A stretch of DNA of 24,590 bases from DATJXG01 sp035500455 (GCA_035500455.1 DATJXG010000085.1:1-24590), one strand, 5' to 3'; shown: positions 1-7,080, counted from the first letter of the stretch. The notes: a model not told the origin generated them from the sequence alone. A program made the numbers and translations.

Positions 1-1368
1 GTAGCCCTGAAAACCACCGGCCTCCTGGCCCTGATGGCGCAAGCCGGCGTCCCCGTCCCCGCCGACCGCGCTGAACTGCCCGTCTTCGACGCTGTTCTCG
101 CCGATATTGGCGACTATCAATCCATCGAGCAGAATCTTTCCACCTTCTCCGCCCACGTCACCAATATCGACTTCATCTCCCGCACCGCCACTACGAACTC
201 GCTCGTTCTGCTCGACGAGCTAGGCTCCGCCACGGATCCCGAAGAAGGCGCCGCGCTGGCCGTCGCCATCGCGGAGCATTTCCGCCGCCTGGGCTGCATG
301 ACCATAATTTCAACTCATCACACCTCGCTGAAAGTCTTCGCCGCGAATGCCGAGGGGGTCATCAACGCCTCTGTGGGATTCAATGAATCGACGCTGCAGC
401 CAACATATGAACTGAAGATCGGCGTTCCCGGCGCTTCCGCGGGAATCAACATCGCGCAGCGCCTGGGGCTGAATCCGCAGATCATCGAAGCCGCCCGTTC
501 GCGCCTGGGATCGCAGGCCCGCGATGTAGGGCAATTCCTCGACCGCCTGCACGCCGACCTGCGCGAAGCCGAGGCTGAGCGCCTGCGCCTGCGCGAGCGC
601 GAAGCGGAACTCGAGCGCGAAACATCTCGCCTCGCCGGCGAAGGCCGCAGGGAGCAGCAAACCAAAATAAAGGAGATGGAGAAAAAGCTGGAAGCCCTGC
701 TGCGAGACTTCGAATATCACGCCCGCGAAGCGGTCACGGCCGTGCAGGACCGCGCCGCCGCGCAAAAGCTCTCGAAAGACGCCGAGCGCCGCATCACCAA
801 GCTGCGCCGCGAATTCCGCGAGCAATTCGACTCCGCGATCGTGGCCCACTCCACCGGCGCCGACGTAGGCGACCCGCACGCCCAGCCGCAACTGGTAAAG
901 CACGTCTCCGAAGGCGACACCGTGAAGCTGAAGTCCGTGGGCCGCCCCGCGGTAGTCTCGCGCAAAATCGACGACAGCCACTTCGAAGTGGAGATCGGCG
1001 CGATGAAAATGAAAATTGCCCGCGACGACATCGCCGAGGTCCTGACCCGGGCCTCCGACTCTCCAATCAAAGCCGCCAGAGCCCGCGGAATTTCAGTCTT
1101 CCTCGAATCGGAGACTCAACAGGCGCCCTCAGAAATCAATGTCATCGGCCACACCGTCGATGAGGCCACCCGCGAAGTAGAAAAGTTCGTGGACCGCGCC
1201 TTCCTCGCCGGTCTGCCGCGCGTCCGCATCGTTCACGGCAGCGGCATGGGAATTCTGCGCAAAGCCCTGCGCCAGTATCTGCAAAAGCATCCCCATGTGG
1301 AATCGGTCACCGAACCCCCGCAAAACGAAGGCGGAGGAGGAGCCATGGTAGCCGAACTGAAGCTGTAG
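1..1368 (+). CDS. mutS2: MutS2 family ATPase/Smr nuclease, 5'-truncated by window edge
   Basis: The open frame runs in from position 1, so the N-terminal half is outside the window. The first codons read VALKTTGLLALM, the stretch right after the Walker A loop of MutS2. Walker B (LVLLDELGSATDPE, about 202-243) and the STHHTSLK motif follow, then a long charged coiled coil (about 540-850). The C-terminal Smr domain contains the HGSGMG motif (1234-1251). About 455 of the usual 780-800 residues are present. MutS2 is an ABC-type ATPase that binds branched DNA and, in Bacillus-type homologues, collided ribosomes; the Smr domain is nuclease-associated. The protein is cytoplasmic. The next gene lies about 250 bp downstream behind a repeat cluster, so no operon with it is evident. 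Confidence 0.95.
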   Translation, partial: VALKTTGLLALMAQAGVPVPADRAELPVFDAVLADIGDYQSIEQNLSTFSAHVTNIDFISRTATTNSLVLLDELGSATDPEEGAALAVAIAEHFRRLGCMTIISTHHTSLKVFAANAEGVINASVGFNESTLQPTYELKIGVPGASAGINIAQRLGLNPQIIEAARSRLGSQARDVGQFLDRLHADLREAEAERLRLREREAELERETSRLAGEGRREQQTKIKEMEKKLEALLRDFEYHAREAVTAVQDRAAAQKLSKDAERRITKLRREFREQFDSAIVAHSTGADVGDPHAQPQLVKHVSEGDTVKLKSVGRPAVVSRKIDDSHFEVEIGAMKMKIARDDIAEVLTRASDSPIKAARARGISVFLESETQQAPSEINVIGHTVDEATREVEKFVDRAFLAGLPRVRIVHGSGMGILRKALRQYLQKHPHVESVTEPPQNEGGGGAMVAELKL

Positions 1369-1384
1369 AGTTTCGTATCCTTAC

Positions 1385-1444
1385 TATCCCTTGTCATGCT
1401 ATCCCTTCTCATCCTGTCCCTTGTCACCCTATCCCTTGTCATCC
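1385..1444. repeat. four tandem 15-bp units
   Basis: Four consecutive 15-base units of the form TATCCCTTGTCATSC lie directly after mutS2 (1385-1399, 1400-1414, 1415-1429, 1430-1444), differing at a few positions each. The last unit merges into the dispersed GAGCAAAGCGAGGG repeat, suggesting the tandem array arose by slippage at the edge of that element. Confidence 0.85.
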
Positions 1445-1463
1445 CGAGCAAAGCGAGGGATCT
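1438..1463 (+). repeat. dispersed REP-like element (GTCATCCCGAGC type)
   Basis: This 26-base element differs at one position from the copy at 24545-24570 and is related to copies at 7911-7935 (inverted, inside dnaG), 21897-21927 and 22034-22064. Its core GAGCRAAGCGAGGGATC is partly self-complementary. Elements of this type are scattered through many acidobacterial genomes (family knowledge, not checked here). Confidence 0.8.
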
Positions 1464-1618
1464 CGGTCTCCTCGGCTGCGTCCCCTTTTACCCACGCTTC
1501 GGAGAAAATCCACAACTCTCAATGTTCATCCGTCACACTCCGCTGGCCATGGGTCACAGACATTCCCATTCCGGCACCGTACCCTACTCCCGTAGCATCC
1601 TTTCGAGGACTTGCGCTC

Positions 1619-2425
1619 TTGCCCGTTACTGCGCTTCAACACATACGGAGAATGCGCGGCGGAGCGCAAGGGCACATGATGCGCTGTTCCGACGGCAACT
1701 ATTACGTGGTGAAGTTCCGCAACAACCCTCAGCATCTGCGAGTCCTGGCCAACGAGATGCTCGCCACCCGCCTCGCCTACTCTGCCGGCCTGCCTGTCCC
1801 AGTCACCGAGGTGGTCGAGGTCAGCGACTGGCTGGTTGAGCATTCCTCCGAACTCAACATTCAACTCGCGGGCAACGTCATCCGCTGCCAGCCCGGCTTG
1901 CATTTCGGCTCGCGTTATGTTGTCGATCCCCTGCAAGGCCAGGTCTTTGATTACTTTCCCGCCTCCATGCTGGAACGCGTCCGCAACCTTGAGGCTTTCG
2001 CTGGAATGCTGGTCCTCGACAAATGGACGGGCAACGCCAACGGCCGGCAAGCCGCGTTCTGGCGACGGATGCGTGAGCGAAAGTACACCGCAGCTTTCAT
2101 TGATCAGGGCTACTGCTTTAACGCCGGGGAGTGGACGTTCCCCGATTATCCGCTGCGCGGCGTCTATGCGCACAACGAAGCCTATGCGGGAATCACCAGC
2201 TGGGAATCGTTCGCGCCCTGGCTGGCAAATGTGGAAACTATGCCCGAGGATCAAATCTGGGCCTGCGCCGCTGCAATTCCCCCGGAGTGGTATGAAAGCG
2301 ATCTGGCCGCCCTGGAACAACTCATGCGCTCTCTGATCGAGCGCCGCAAGCTGGTACGCGACCTGATCGTGGCTTTCAGCATCTCGCAGCGCCGGCCGTT
2401 TCCCAACTGGAGCAAGGCCGCGTGA
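1619..2425 (+). CDS. HipA-like kinase-fold protein
   Basis: The product is about 268 residues from a TTG start preceded by GAGGA (1605-1609). The downstream ATG at 1652 would cut off the conserved-looking start PVTALQHIRRMRGGAQGH, and frame upstream of 1619 runs into repeat DNA. HipA/PI4-kinase-like features are visible: an ATP-site lysine context YYVVKF, a catalytic-loop motif DKWTGNANGRQ (D134, N139) and a metal-binding FIDQG (D162). The N-terminal Couple_hipA domain of true HipA toxins is absent, so this is the stand-alone HipA-like class, probably a cytoplasmic Ser/Thr kinase of unknown target. Its stop overlaps the start of the DUF3037 gene, so the two are translationally coupled and likely work together. 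No hipB-like regulator is visible. Confidence 0.8.
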   Translation: MPVTALQHIRRMRGGAQGHMMRCSDGNYYVVKFRNNPQHLRVLANEMLATRLAYSAGLPVPVTEVVEVSDWLVEHSSELNIQLAGNVIRCQPGLHFGSRYVVDPLQGQVFDYFPASMLERVRNLEAFAGMLVLDKWTGNANGRQAAFWRRMRERKYTAAFIDQGYCFNAGEWTFPDYPLRGVYAHNEAYAGITSWESFAPWLANVETMPEDQIWACAAAIPPEWYESDLAALEQLMRSLIERRKLVRDLIVAFSISQRRPFPNWSKAA

Positions 2426-3243
2426 ACATGCCGACACTCCGAAAACTCGACTACTTCTACCTCCGCTACTCACCGCGTGCCACTATGGACGACTACGTCA
2501 CCCTCGGCGTCGTCATGCTCGAGCCCTCGCCGGGCGGTTTCGCCGGTGTACGCTTCTCGCGCAACTACCGGCGGGTCATCTGTTCCCACCCCGACGCTGA
2601 CCTCGACTACTTCCGATCCCTCGAGCAGGAGATCCGCCAACGCCTCGCCGTGGTAGATAACCGCGGCCAGTTCGTCAACCAGCTCTACGACTTGCTTGGG
2701 AATTCTCTGCAACTCTCCCCACACAAGGAACTTCTCACAGAAGATCCACAGGCCGCTATGGAACTGCTCGCACAGACAGCAATCGACCCGCCTCAACCCA
2801 GCGCGAAATCCTCTCCCAGCGGCCAGCGCCGCATCCTGCAAAAAATGCAGTATGCCTTCGAGCAAGCGGGAGTTTGGGAGCTGCTGCGAAAATCGGTTCC
2901 AGCCGCGCAATACACGTCCCCGGGCGATCCCTTCAAGATCGATTTCGCCTATCGCCCCAACGGAGTGGTAAAGATGCTGCAGGCTATGTCTCTCCAAAGC
3001 TCAATCGAGCCCGCCATAAAGTGCGCATTCTCTTATCCCCTGCTGGTGGAAGGCATCGCCGGCAAAGAACATGCAGAAACGCAAATGACCGCCATCCTGG
3101 AAGACGACCTCGAACGTACAGATCCACACATCGCCTTTGCCCTGAGCCATCTCGAGAAGGTGGGAGTCGACCTCGCCATAGCGGCTGAACTCCCTGGCAT
3201 CGCCAACCAGATCAGACAAGAAATCTCGGAATTATCCACTTGA
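2422..3243 (+). CDS. DUF3037 family protein
   Basis: The product is 273 residues, beginning either at GTG 2422, which overlaps the kinase-gene stop as GTGA, or at ATG 2428. The N-terminal half reads KLDYFYLRYSPRATMDDYVTLGVV followed by VRFSRNYRRVICSHPDADLDYF, typical of DUF3037. The function of the family is unknown. Genes for DUF3037 and stand-alone HipA-like proteins are frequently adjacent in bacteria, and that arrangement is seen here, so I infer it is the partner or substrate of the upstream kinase-like protein. No signal peptide or membrane segment is visible. The C-terminal half (about residues 120-273) is less recognisable. Confidence 0.8.
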   Translation: MNMPTLRKLDYFYLRYSPRATMDDYVTLGVVMLEPSPGGFAGVRFSRNYRRVICSHPDADLDYFRSLEQEIRQRLAVVDNRGQFVNQLYDLLGNSLQLSPHKELLTEDPQAAMELLAQTAIDPPQPSAKSSPSGQRRILQKMQYAFEQAGVWELLRKSVPAAQYTSPGDPFKIDFAYRPNGVVKMLQAMSLQSSIEPAIKCAFSYPLLVEGIAGKEHAETQMTAILEDDLERTDPHIAFALSHLEKVGVDLAIAAELPGIANQIRQEISELST

Positions 3244-3299
3244 CATGCCCAAGGTAAATTAGGCAGGACCGAAGCCGTGAGGCCACCTTGCCCTTTGGC

Positions 3300-3452
3300 C
3301 TATTTGCCCTTCATGGGTTTGGCTGGGGGCTTTTTGCTGTCCGGCTCCGGGATCTTCGTTTGCGCGAGCCCTGCTACCGCTTCGTCAAAACTGAGCGGAT
3401 AGAGCGATACTGGTACACCCTCTTTCCCTGCTGGATTCGGATTGTGTTTTTT
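3300..3452 (-). pseudogene. 50-codon coding remnant in phase behind dinD
   Basis: After the dinD stop (TAA, 3453-3455) the same frame stays open for 50 codons to a TAG at 3300-3302. The translation has protein-like composition, with VPVSLYPLSFDEAVAGLAQ followed by a Lys/Pro-rich tail ending KPMKGK. No ATG, GTG or TTG lies in frame near its beginning. A GTG at 3461-3463 overlapping the dinD end would reach this frame only if the A8 run (3447-3454, minus strand) were 9 or 6 long. It may be a small gene inactivated by a one-base change, one expressed through slippage on the A8 run, or a readthrough extension of DinD. Confidence 0.4.
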
Positions 3453-4289
3453 TTAGTCCTCACTTGGTGATGATAGATCAAGTTGCCCGGTCGAAGGCAA
3501 TGCCTTCGTTTTTTTCTTCTGCGCGGCAATGAGTTTCTTAATCGGTTCTTCCTTCGGTAGGTCTTCTGGCATGGTGCCGCCGATGCGTTTTATCGCTTCG
3601 CGGACTTCTTGGCCTACGGCGCGATGCGTATGTGTAGCAGCACCTTCGCCGCGAATTCCTTCCCGCTCAAGTTTCTGCTGCGTCTGCGTTGCCTTGAAAT
3701 CATTGGCTGCAAGTTCGGCTCTTCCAGCACAGTCGAGAAGGTCTTCATTGGGAGGGATGTGCTTACGTGCTTTTATGCCTGCCAGTCCCATTCCATAAAG
3801 ACCGTGATAGCCTGCGTCATTAAACAACGCGAATCTGGTGACTCCGGCACTTCTTGCCGTGCCAGCTAGGAGTTTGTTGCTCTTTCGCACTCGTTCCCGC
3901 AACTGAATCCGCTTTTCCTGATCGCTCAATTCCTGCCTGCGAGTCTGGACCGCAAAATAACTTTGTGCCGTGGCAACTTCCGGTTTCGAGGATTCCCCAT
4001 TCATCGCGACGAGGTAGCACGCATACCTTGTGAGGTAGCAGTCTGCCCTTTCCAACTTCGCGCCCTTTCCACCCTCTATCACTTTGGTCGTATCCACAAA
4101 GTGATATTGAGCATTGACCCCCGACCCTTCGCACGCAGCTTTGGCCTTCTCCATAACACTTTGAAAACTTCGCCATTCGGCATACCCAAGAACTAGCTGA
4201 AGATCACGCGCCATCCAATAATCCTCCCCGTTTTTAGCTTCGCGCCTTTTCGCATCTAGGGCCACCATTACCATGTCTAGGGACGGCAT
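3453..4289 (-). CDS. dinD: DNA damage-inducible protein D (DinD) homologue
   Basis: The product is 278 residues, close to E. coli DinD in length and collinear with it from memory: an N-terminal BRO-N-like region (DYWMARDLQLVLGYAEWRSF), the block YLTRYACYLVAMNGESSKPE, then AQSYFAVQTRRQEL, FALFNDAGYHGLYGM, ELAANDFKATQTQQKL and a C-terminal GGTMPEDLPKEEPIKKL. In E. coli, DinD is SOS-induced and inhibits RecA filament activity; a similar cytoplasmic role is inferred here. The start at 4289 has a near-perfect AGGAGG (4297-4302) eight bases upstream, and TATAAT lies at 4313-4318. I saw no clear LexA palindrome, so SOS control is unproven. It is transcribed divergently from the small HTH gene. Confidence 0.88.
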   Translation of the reverse strand: MPSLDMVMVALDAKRREAKNGEDYWMARDLQLVLGYAEWRSFQSVMEKAKAACEGSGVNAQYHFVDTTKVIEGGKGAKLERADCYLTRYACYLVAMNGESSKPEVATAQSYFAVQTRRQELSDQEKRIQLRERVRKSNKLLAGTARSAGVTRFALFNDAGYHGLYGMGLAGIKARKHIPPNEDLLDCAGRAELAANDFKATQTQQKLEREGIRGEGAATHTHRAVGQEVREAIKRIGGTMPEDLPKEEPIKKLIAAQKKKTKALPSTGQLDLSSPSED

Positions 4290-4312
4290 GAGACAACCTC
4301 CTGATTCCGTGG

Positions 4313-4318
4313 ATTATA
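4313..4318 (-). promoter_or_regulatory. -10 box of dinD
   Basis: Consensus TATAAT on the minus strand, 24 bases from the dinD start. No convincing -35 is seen at 16-18 bp spacing, which may mean an activated or weak promoter. Confidence 0.5.
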
Positions 4319-4356
4319 GCACTTGAATGGGAAAGTTTACTTCGTTATTTTCATAC

Positions 4357-4385
4357 TTGCCTTTCGATTCCAATGCGGCTATATT
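4357..4385 (+). promoter_or_regulatory. promoter of small HTH gene, predicts leaderless mRNA
   Basis: TTGCCT (4357-4362) and TATATT (4380-4385) are separated by exactly 17 bp. Transcription would begin at about 4392-4393, at the ATG at 4393, which has no Shine-Dalgarno sequence. Confidence 0.5.
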
Positions 4386-4392
4386 TCCATGC

Positions 4393-4824
4393 ATGGGAAT
4401 AAAGGAGAACTTGCAGCGGTTGATTACGAAGAAGCAGGAGGAAATCTCTTCTTTAGAACTAAAGATCACCGAGACCAAAGCCTATATCCAAGGTTTGCAG
4501 GACTCGATGAAACTTCTGCCCCGAGATTCCAATGGTGTTGCTGATTACGCGCTGCGAGAGGGTACGGCGTTAGCGAAGGCTAGGGACGCTATAAAAGCGA
4601 CTGGCGTTCCTATGACGGTTGTGGACCTGTTGAAGGCCATCGGGAAACCACAAGACAAGAAGCATCGCATCTCTCTGGCTGGGACACTCTCCGGCTATGC
4701 CAGGGACGGGAAAGTGTTCGTAAAAACAGCACCTAACACTTTCGGCCTCATCGAATTGAAGAACACACAGACCGACGAAGTGGATGGGGAAGAGATTCCA
4801 GAAGAATTTGGAAGTATGAGCTAG
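4393..4824 (+). CDS. small coiled-coil plus winged-helix-like protein
   Basis: About 143 residues from ATG 4393. An upstream ATG at 4327 is in frame, but it would place the likely promoter inside the coding region. Residues 1-45 are a charged amphipathic coiled coil (KENLQRLITKKQEEISSLEL). Residues about 65-125 (AIKATGVPMTVVDLLKAIG through DGKVFVKTAPNTFGLIEL) look like a HARE-HTH or related winged-helix domain, with a wing-like strand pair at the end. I do not recognise a specific family. It could be a dimeric DNA-binding protein regulating itself or the divergent dinD. The stop codon TAG (4822-4824) lies one base before the 7-bp acceptor stem of the tRNA-like sequence. Confidence 0.65.
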   Translation: MGIKENLQRLITKKQEEISSLELKITETKAYIQGLQDSMKLLPRDSNGVADYALREGTALAKARDAIKATGVPMTVVDLLKAIGKPQDKKHRISLAGTLSGYARDGKVFVKTAPNTFGLIELKNTQTDEVDGEEIPEEFGSMS

Positions 4825-4825
4825 T

Positions 4826-4887
4826 CCCCGCGTGGCGAAAATGGCAAACGCAGTGGCTTTGGGGTCCGAGTCCCGGCGCGGGGACCA
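4826..4887 (+). pseudogene. tRNA-Leu-like sequence lacking the anticodon and variable arms
   Basis: A 7-bp acceptor CCCCGCG (4826-4832) pairs perfectly with CGCGGGG (4877-4883), followed by discriminator A and an encoded CCA (4885-4887). U8 and G9 are present. The D-arm GCG / CGC encloses AAAATGGCAAA with the expected GG and A21, a leucine-type D-arm. The T-loop is TCCGAGT (4865-4871) with at least three G-C pairs in its stem. Only about seven bases (4853-4859) lie where the anticodon arm and class II variable arm should be, so the molecule cannot decode. It is probably a deleted tRNA, possibly left by a mobile element that carried or targeted tRNA-Leu; a tRNA-like 3' end on the HTH mRNA is the alternative. 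Confidence 0.55.
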
Positions 4888-4910
4888 ACCTTCTGAAGAG
4901 CCAACGAGAA

Positions 4911-5810
4911 TCACTGTACTCCAATTGGCCTACGCAGTGTAAGTCTTTTTCCTTCGGTTGCCTTGAGAGCTACGTCCGTGCGCTCTGCATCCGTAATCTT
5001 CCGATTGTTAAAGCAAAAATCAAATTCGTTCAAATACTGCTGTAAATAGGGCTTCCCGACCTGATGATACGTGCCGTAGATGCCCCTCTTTAGCAAACTG
5101 AAAAAAACTTCAATCGAATTCGTTGTGATGCATTTTCCGTTTTCATAGCGGGCATACTCTTTGGCCATTTGGTTCACTTGATCGTGAGCGCGATCTCCAA
5201 AAGCACCAGCCAGAACGGTAGAGCTATCCGTCATTACGTGCGCATCATCAGCGATCATTTCTTCGATAATCGGCTTGAGATTCTCTGCTGTGACTCGTTC
5301 GACATGGCGCGAGCGAACGTTGCCGTCGCGCTGTAGAACCGAAAACACGGCAGCCTTGTTAGAAGTCACGGACGGATATTTTCGTTTCTCGCCGCGATCT
5401 CGCATGTATGCCCTTGGCCGGTACGATCCGACCCGCAACTTGCCGCCAACGTAGGTTTCATCACATTCGATTGTGCCGCTCAGTTTATCGACAAGTGGAT
5501 GCTGCGCCATTGCGAATCGAATCCGGTGGAACATGAACCACGCGGTTCGATACGAAACCTTGTGACCGTAGAACGTCGCCGTCATGCGGTGAAACTGGTA
5601 GGCGCTCATGCCCTTCTTACTAGAGCACAGCAGATGAACTGCGTACATCCAGACATGCATCGGAATATGCGAATCCTCGAAAATACAGCGCATCTTCGCA
5701 GTGAACGGCTTGCGGCATCCCTTGCACTTCCACAAGCCGGGGCGAGTGCTCTTGCCTTGCAACTTGTAGGCTTCGCCTACTAGCCCACAGTGGGGGGCAT
5801 TGCGGGCCAT
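4911..5810 (-). mobile_element. IS1595-family transposase, apparently decayed at the 5' end
   Basis: The 299-residue frame has IS1595 features: a zinc-ribbon remnant (PHCG ... WKCKGCRKPF), FEDSHIPMHVWMYAVHLLCS, the DDE-type site ECDETYVGGK, TDSS, TTNSIEVFFSLLKRGIYGTYH and NEFDFCFNNRK. The first Cys of the zinc ribbon is Ala (NAPHCG where CPHCG is usual). The frame continues 36 codons upstream of ATG 5810 to a TAA at 5919-5921 and still reads like the family (FIGIIHEEKAIEFWERNAGR) but has no ATG, GTG or TTG. The start codon may have been lost, for example at an ATA in this stretch. I could not identify matching terminal inverted repeats, so element limits are unknown. Confidence 0.8.
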
Positions 5811-5925
5811 CCGGCCAGCGTTTCTTTCCCAGAACTCAATGGCCTTTTCTTCGTGGATAATTCCGATAAATTTACGGTTAACTATTGTATTATCAGCAGC
5901 ATATAAGGTGCTTGCCGATTATCTG

Positions 5926-5955
5926 ATGACTTATCCTATGCTTGGTGGATATAAT
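5926..5955 (+). promoter_or_regulatory. promoter of the toxin-antitoxin operon
   Basis: TATAAT at 5950-5955, with ATGACT at 5926-5931 as a possible -35 at 18 bp. A GGGGAT sequence precedes the antitoxin ATG. The AT-rich A/T-symmetric stretch GATATAATATC around the -10 is a plausible antitoxin operator. Confidence 0.45.
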
Positions 5956-5978
5956 ATCTTATAAGTAGGGGATGACCC

Positions 5979-6266
5979 ATGGCTACGGTTCCGCGGCTTA
6001 CGCGGCAAAAAATATCGACCACTATTTCGCCCGCAGCCTTCGCCTACCTCGAAATGCTGATCCAGTCCGGCGACTCTCGCAACCTGGCCGAAGCCATCGA
6101 CCTTGCCATCGACCGCCTTCTGATCTACGAAAACCGCGAGCGCCTCGCCAACGACACCGCTGCATATTTCGAGAACCTGTCGCCGGAAGCATTGGAAGAA
6201 GAAAACCGCCTGGGAGAGGCCCTGGCTACTGGCTCGAAAGGCATTGACTTCGATCGTGAACCCTAA
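5979..6266 (+). CDS. ribbon-helix-helix type antitoxin
   Basis: The product is 95 residues. The N-terminal part RQKISTTISPAAFAYLEMLI followed by SGDSRNLAEAIDLAIDRL has the strand-helix-helix pattern of CopG/RHH antitoxins, which dimerise through the first strand and bind their own promoter. The C-terminal part (about residues 55-95, acidic, EALEEENRLGEALA) is the usual flexible toxin-neutralising region. It overlaps the downstream toxin gene by 11 bases from the preferred GTG start, the standard antitoxin-first order. The start is ATG 5979, with GGGG A about 6 bases upstream. The gene sits immediately beyond the transposase remnant. Confidence 0.75.
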   Translation: MATVPRLTRQKISTTISPAAFAYLEMLIQSGDSRNLAEAIDLAIDRLLIYENRERLANDTAAYFENLSPEALEEENRLGEALATGSKGIDFDREP

Positions 6267-6612
6267 ACCGCAACGGGGAGAAATCTGGACAGCTCACCTG
6301 GCTGACGCTCCAAAACGTCACTGGGTTGTCGTCGTTTCGCTCGACGGCCGAAACCTGAGCGACCGTGCAAGCACAGTTCTCATTGTGCCCTTCGGTAGCT
6401 ACGGCGTGGAAGGCCCGACGACAATGTTGCTTCCCGCGGGAGAAACTGGCCTGCCCGGCCCCTCGTATCTTAAGGCTCACTTTATCCAGGTATTGGAGAA
6501 GAAGAATCTCTTGCAGCCGCAGCGTCGCATGCTCAGTTCCCACTGCATGCGCAAGGTGGTCGAGATGATCCGGCGCGCTGTCGATCCGGAAGCGCCTTGG
6601 CCCATTCATTGA
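6256..6612 (+). CDS. MazF/PemK-type endoribonuclease toxin
   Basis: About 118 residues from GTG 6256, giving the typical beginning NPKPQRGEIWTAHL; a TTG at 6244 is an alternative start with AAAGG in front. The family pattern is present: RGEIW, then KRHWVVVVSLDGRN, the strand TVLIVPFGSYG, and SYLKAHFIQVLEKKNL, where the Ser/Thr and basic residues of the cleavage site lie in PemK/MazF proteins. Such toxins are cytoplasmic, sequence-specific mRNA interferases neutralised by the upstream antitoxin. Nothing suggests inactivation, since length and motifs are complete. Confidence 0.8.
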   Translation: MNPKPQRGEIWTAHLADAPKRHWVVVVSLDGRNLSDRASTVLIVPFGSYGVEGPTTMLLPAGETGLPGPSYLKAHFIQVLEKKNLLQPQRRMLSSHCMRKVVEMIRRAVDPEAPWPIH

Positions 6613-6655
6613 TCAGGAATTACCGGCGAAAACGCGTTTTTGCATCATCCCGTCT

Positions 6656-6949
6656 TCACCGCCGCCGCGCCCGGTTGCCGCTGCCGCCAAAGAAACAGGC
6701 GACGCCCAGCAGATATCCGAAGTTATACCAGGCTCCGTTATTGTGTACCTCGTAGATATTCAGGCCGCTCCGGAACCACGAGATCACGAAAACAAACGGC
6801 GCAATAAAGCCCTGCCACATTCCGAGCCAAAAGCCTGCCACTCCGTGGTATTCACCCGGTGTTCCCTTCAACAAGTTAGGACCGGGGGCGCATCCCGCGA
6901 GAATGAGCAGCAAAAGAAGAAGCACAACCAACATCACAAAAGGCTTCAT
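6656..6949 (-). CDS. small inner-membrane lipoprotein
   Basis: About 97 residues from ATG 6949, chosen because GGAGG sits seven bases upstream. The N-terminus MKPFVMLVVLLLLLLILAGC is a lipoprotein signal with lipobox LAGC, and a second hydrophobic segment follows (GMWQGFIAPFVFVISWF). The block SGLNIYEVHNNGAWYNFGYLLG followed by a Gly/Arg tail is recognisable as a short conserved hypothetical protein found in several phyla. Its function is unknown. It lies between the toxin gene and dnaG on the opposite strand and is probably monocistronic. Confidence 0.7.
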   Translation of the reverse strand: MKPFVMLVVLLLLLLILAGCAPGPNLLKGTPGEYHGVAGFWLGMWQGFIAPFVFVISWFRSGLNIYEVHNNGAWYNFGYLLGVACFFGGSGNRARRR

Positions 6950-7080
6950 GGCGATTCCTCCCACCTGAAATCCGGCCCAATGCTACCAATAGATACGGCA
7001 GCGGTTTGCAAAAAGACGCAGCATTCTGGGCAGTGACGATCTTCCTGTCCTTTAAGCCGTTAAGGCCATTGAAATCAAGG

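Larger units (their letters stand above)
3244..5978. other. AT-richer island-like segment
   Basis: Compared with the strongly GC-biased genes on both sides, this stretch uses many A/T third positions and contains AT-rich promoters (TATAAT, TATATT). It carries a DNA-damage-inducible-type gene, a small helix-turn-helix gene, a tRNA-like sequence and an IS1595-type transposase. Mosaic content and base composition suggest horizontal acquisition. I could not identify flanking direct repeats that would define an integration boundary. Confidence 0.5.

Noticed and set aside
3288..3470. 60-codon plus-strand frame after the DUF3037 gene
   Set aside because: No ribosome-binding site and aromatic/Arg-rich composition; the protein-like reading lies on the opposite strand behind dinD.
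4510..4535. Similarity of GGTGTTGCTGATTAC to GGTGCTTGCCGATTAT near 5906, as a possible transposon end
   Set aside because: It has the same orientation rather than inverted, lies inside a coding region and is only approximate, so it does not define an element end.
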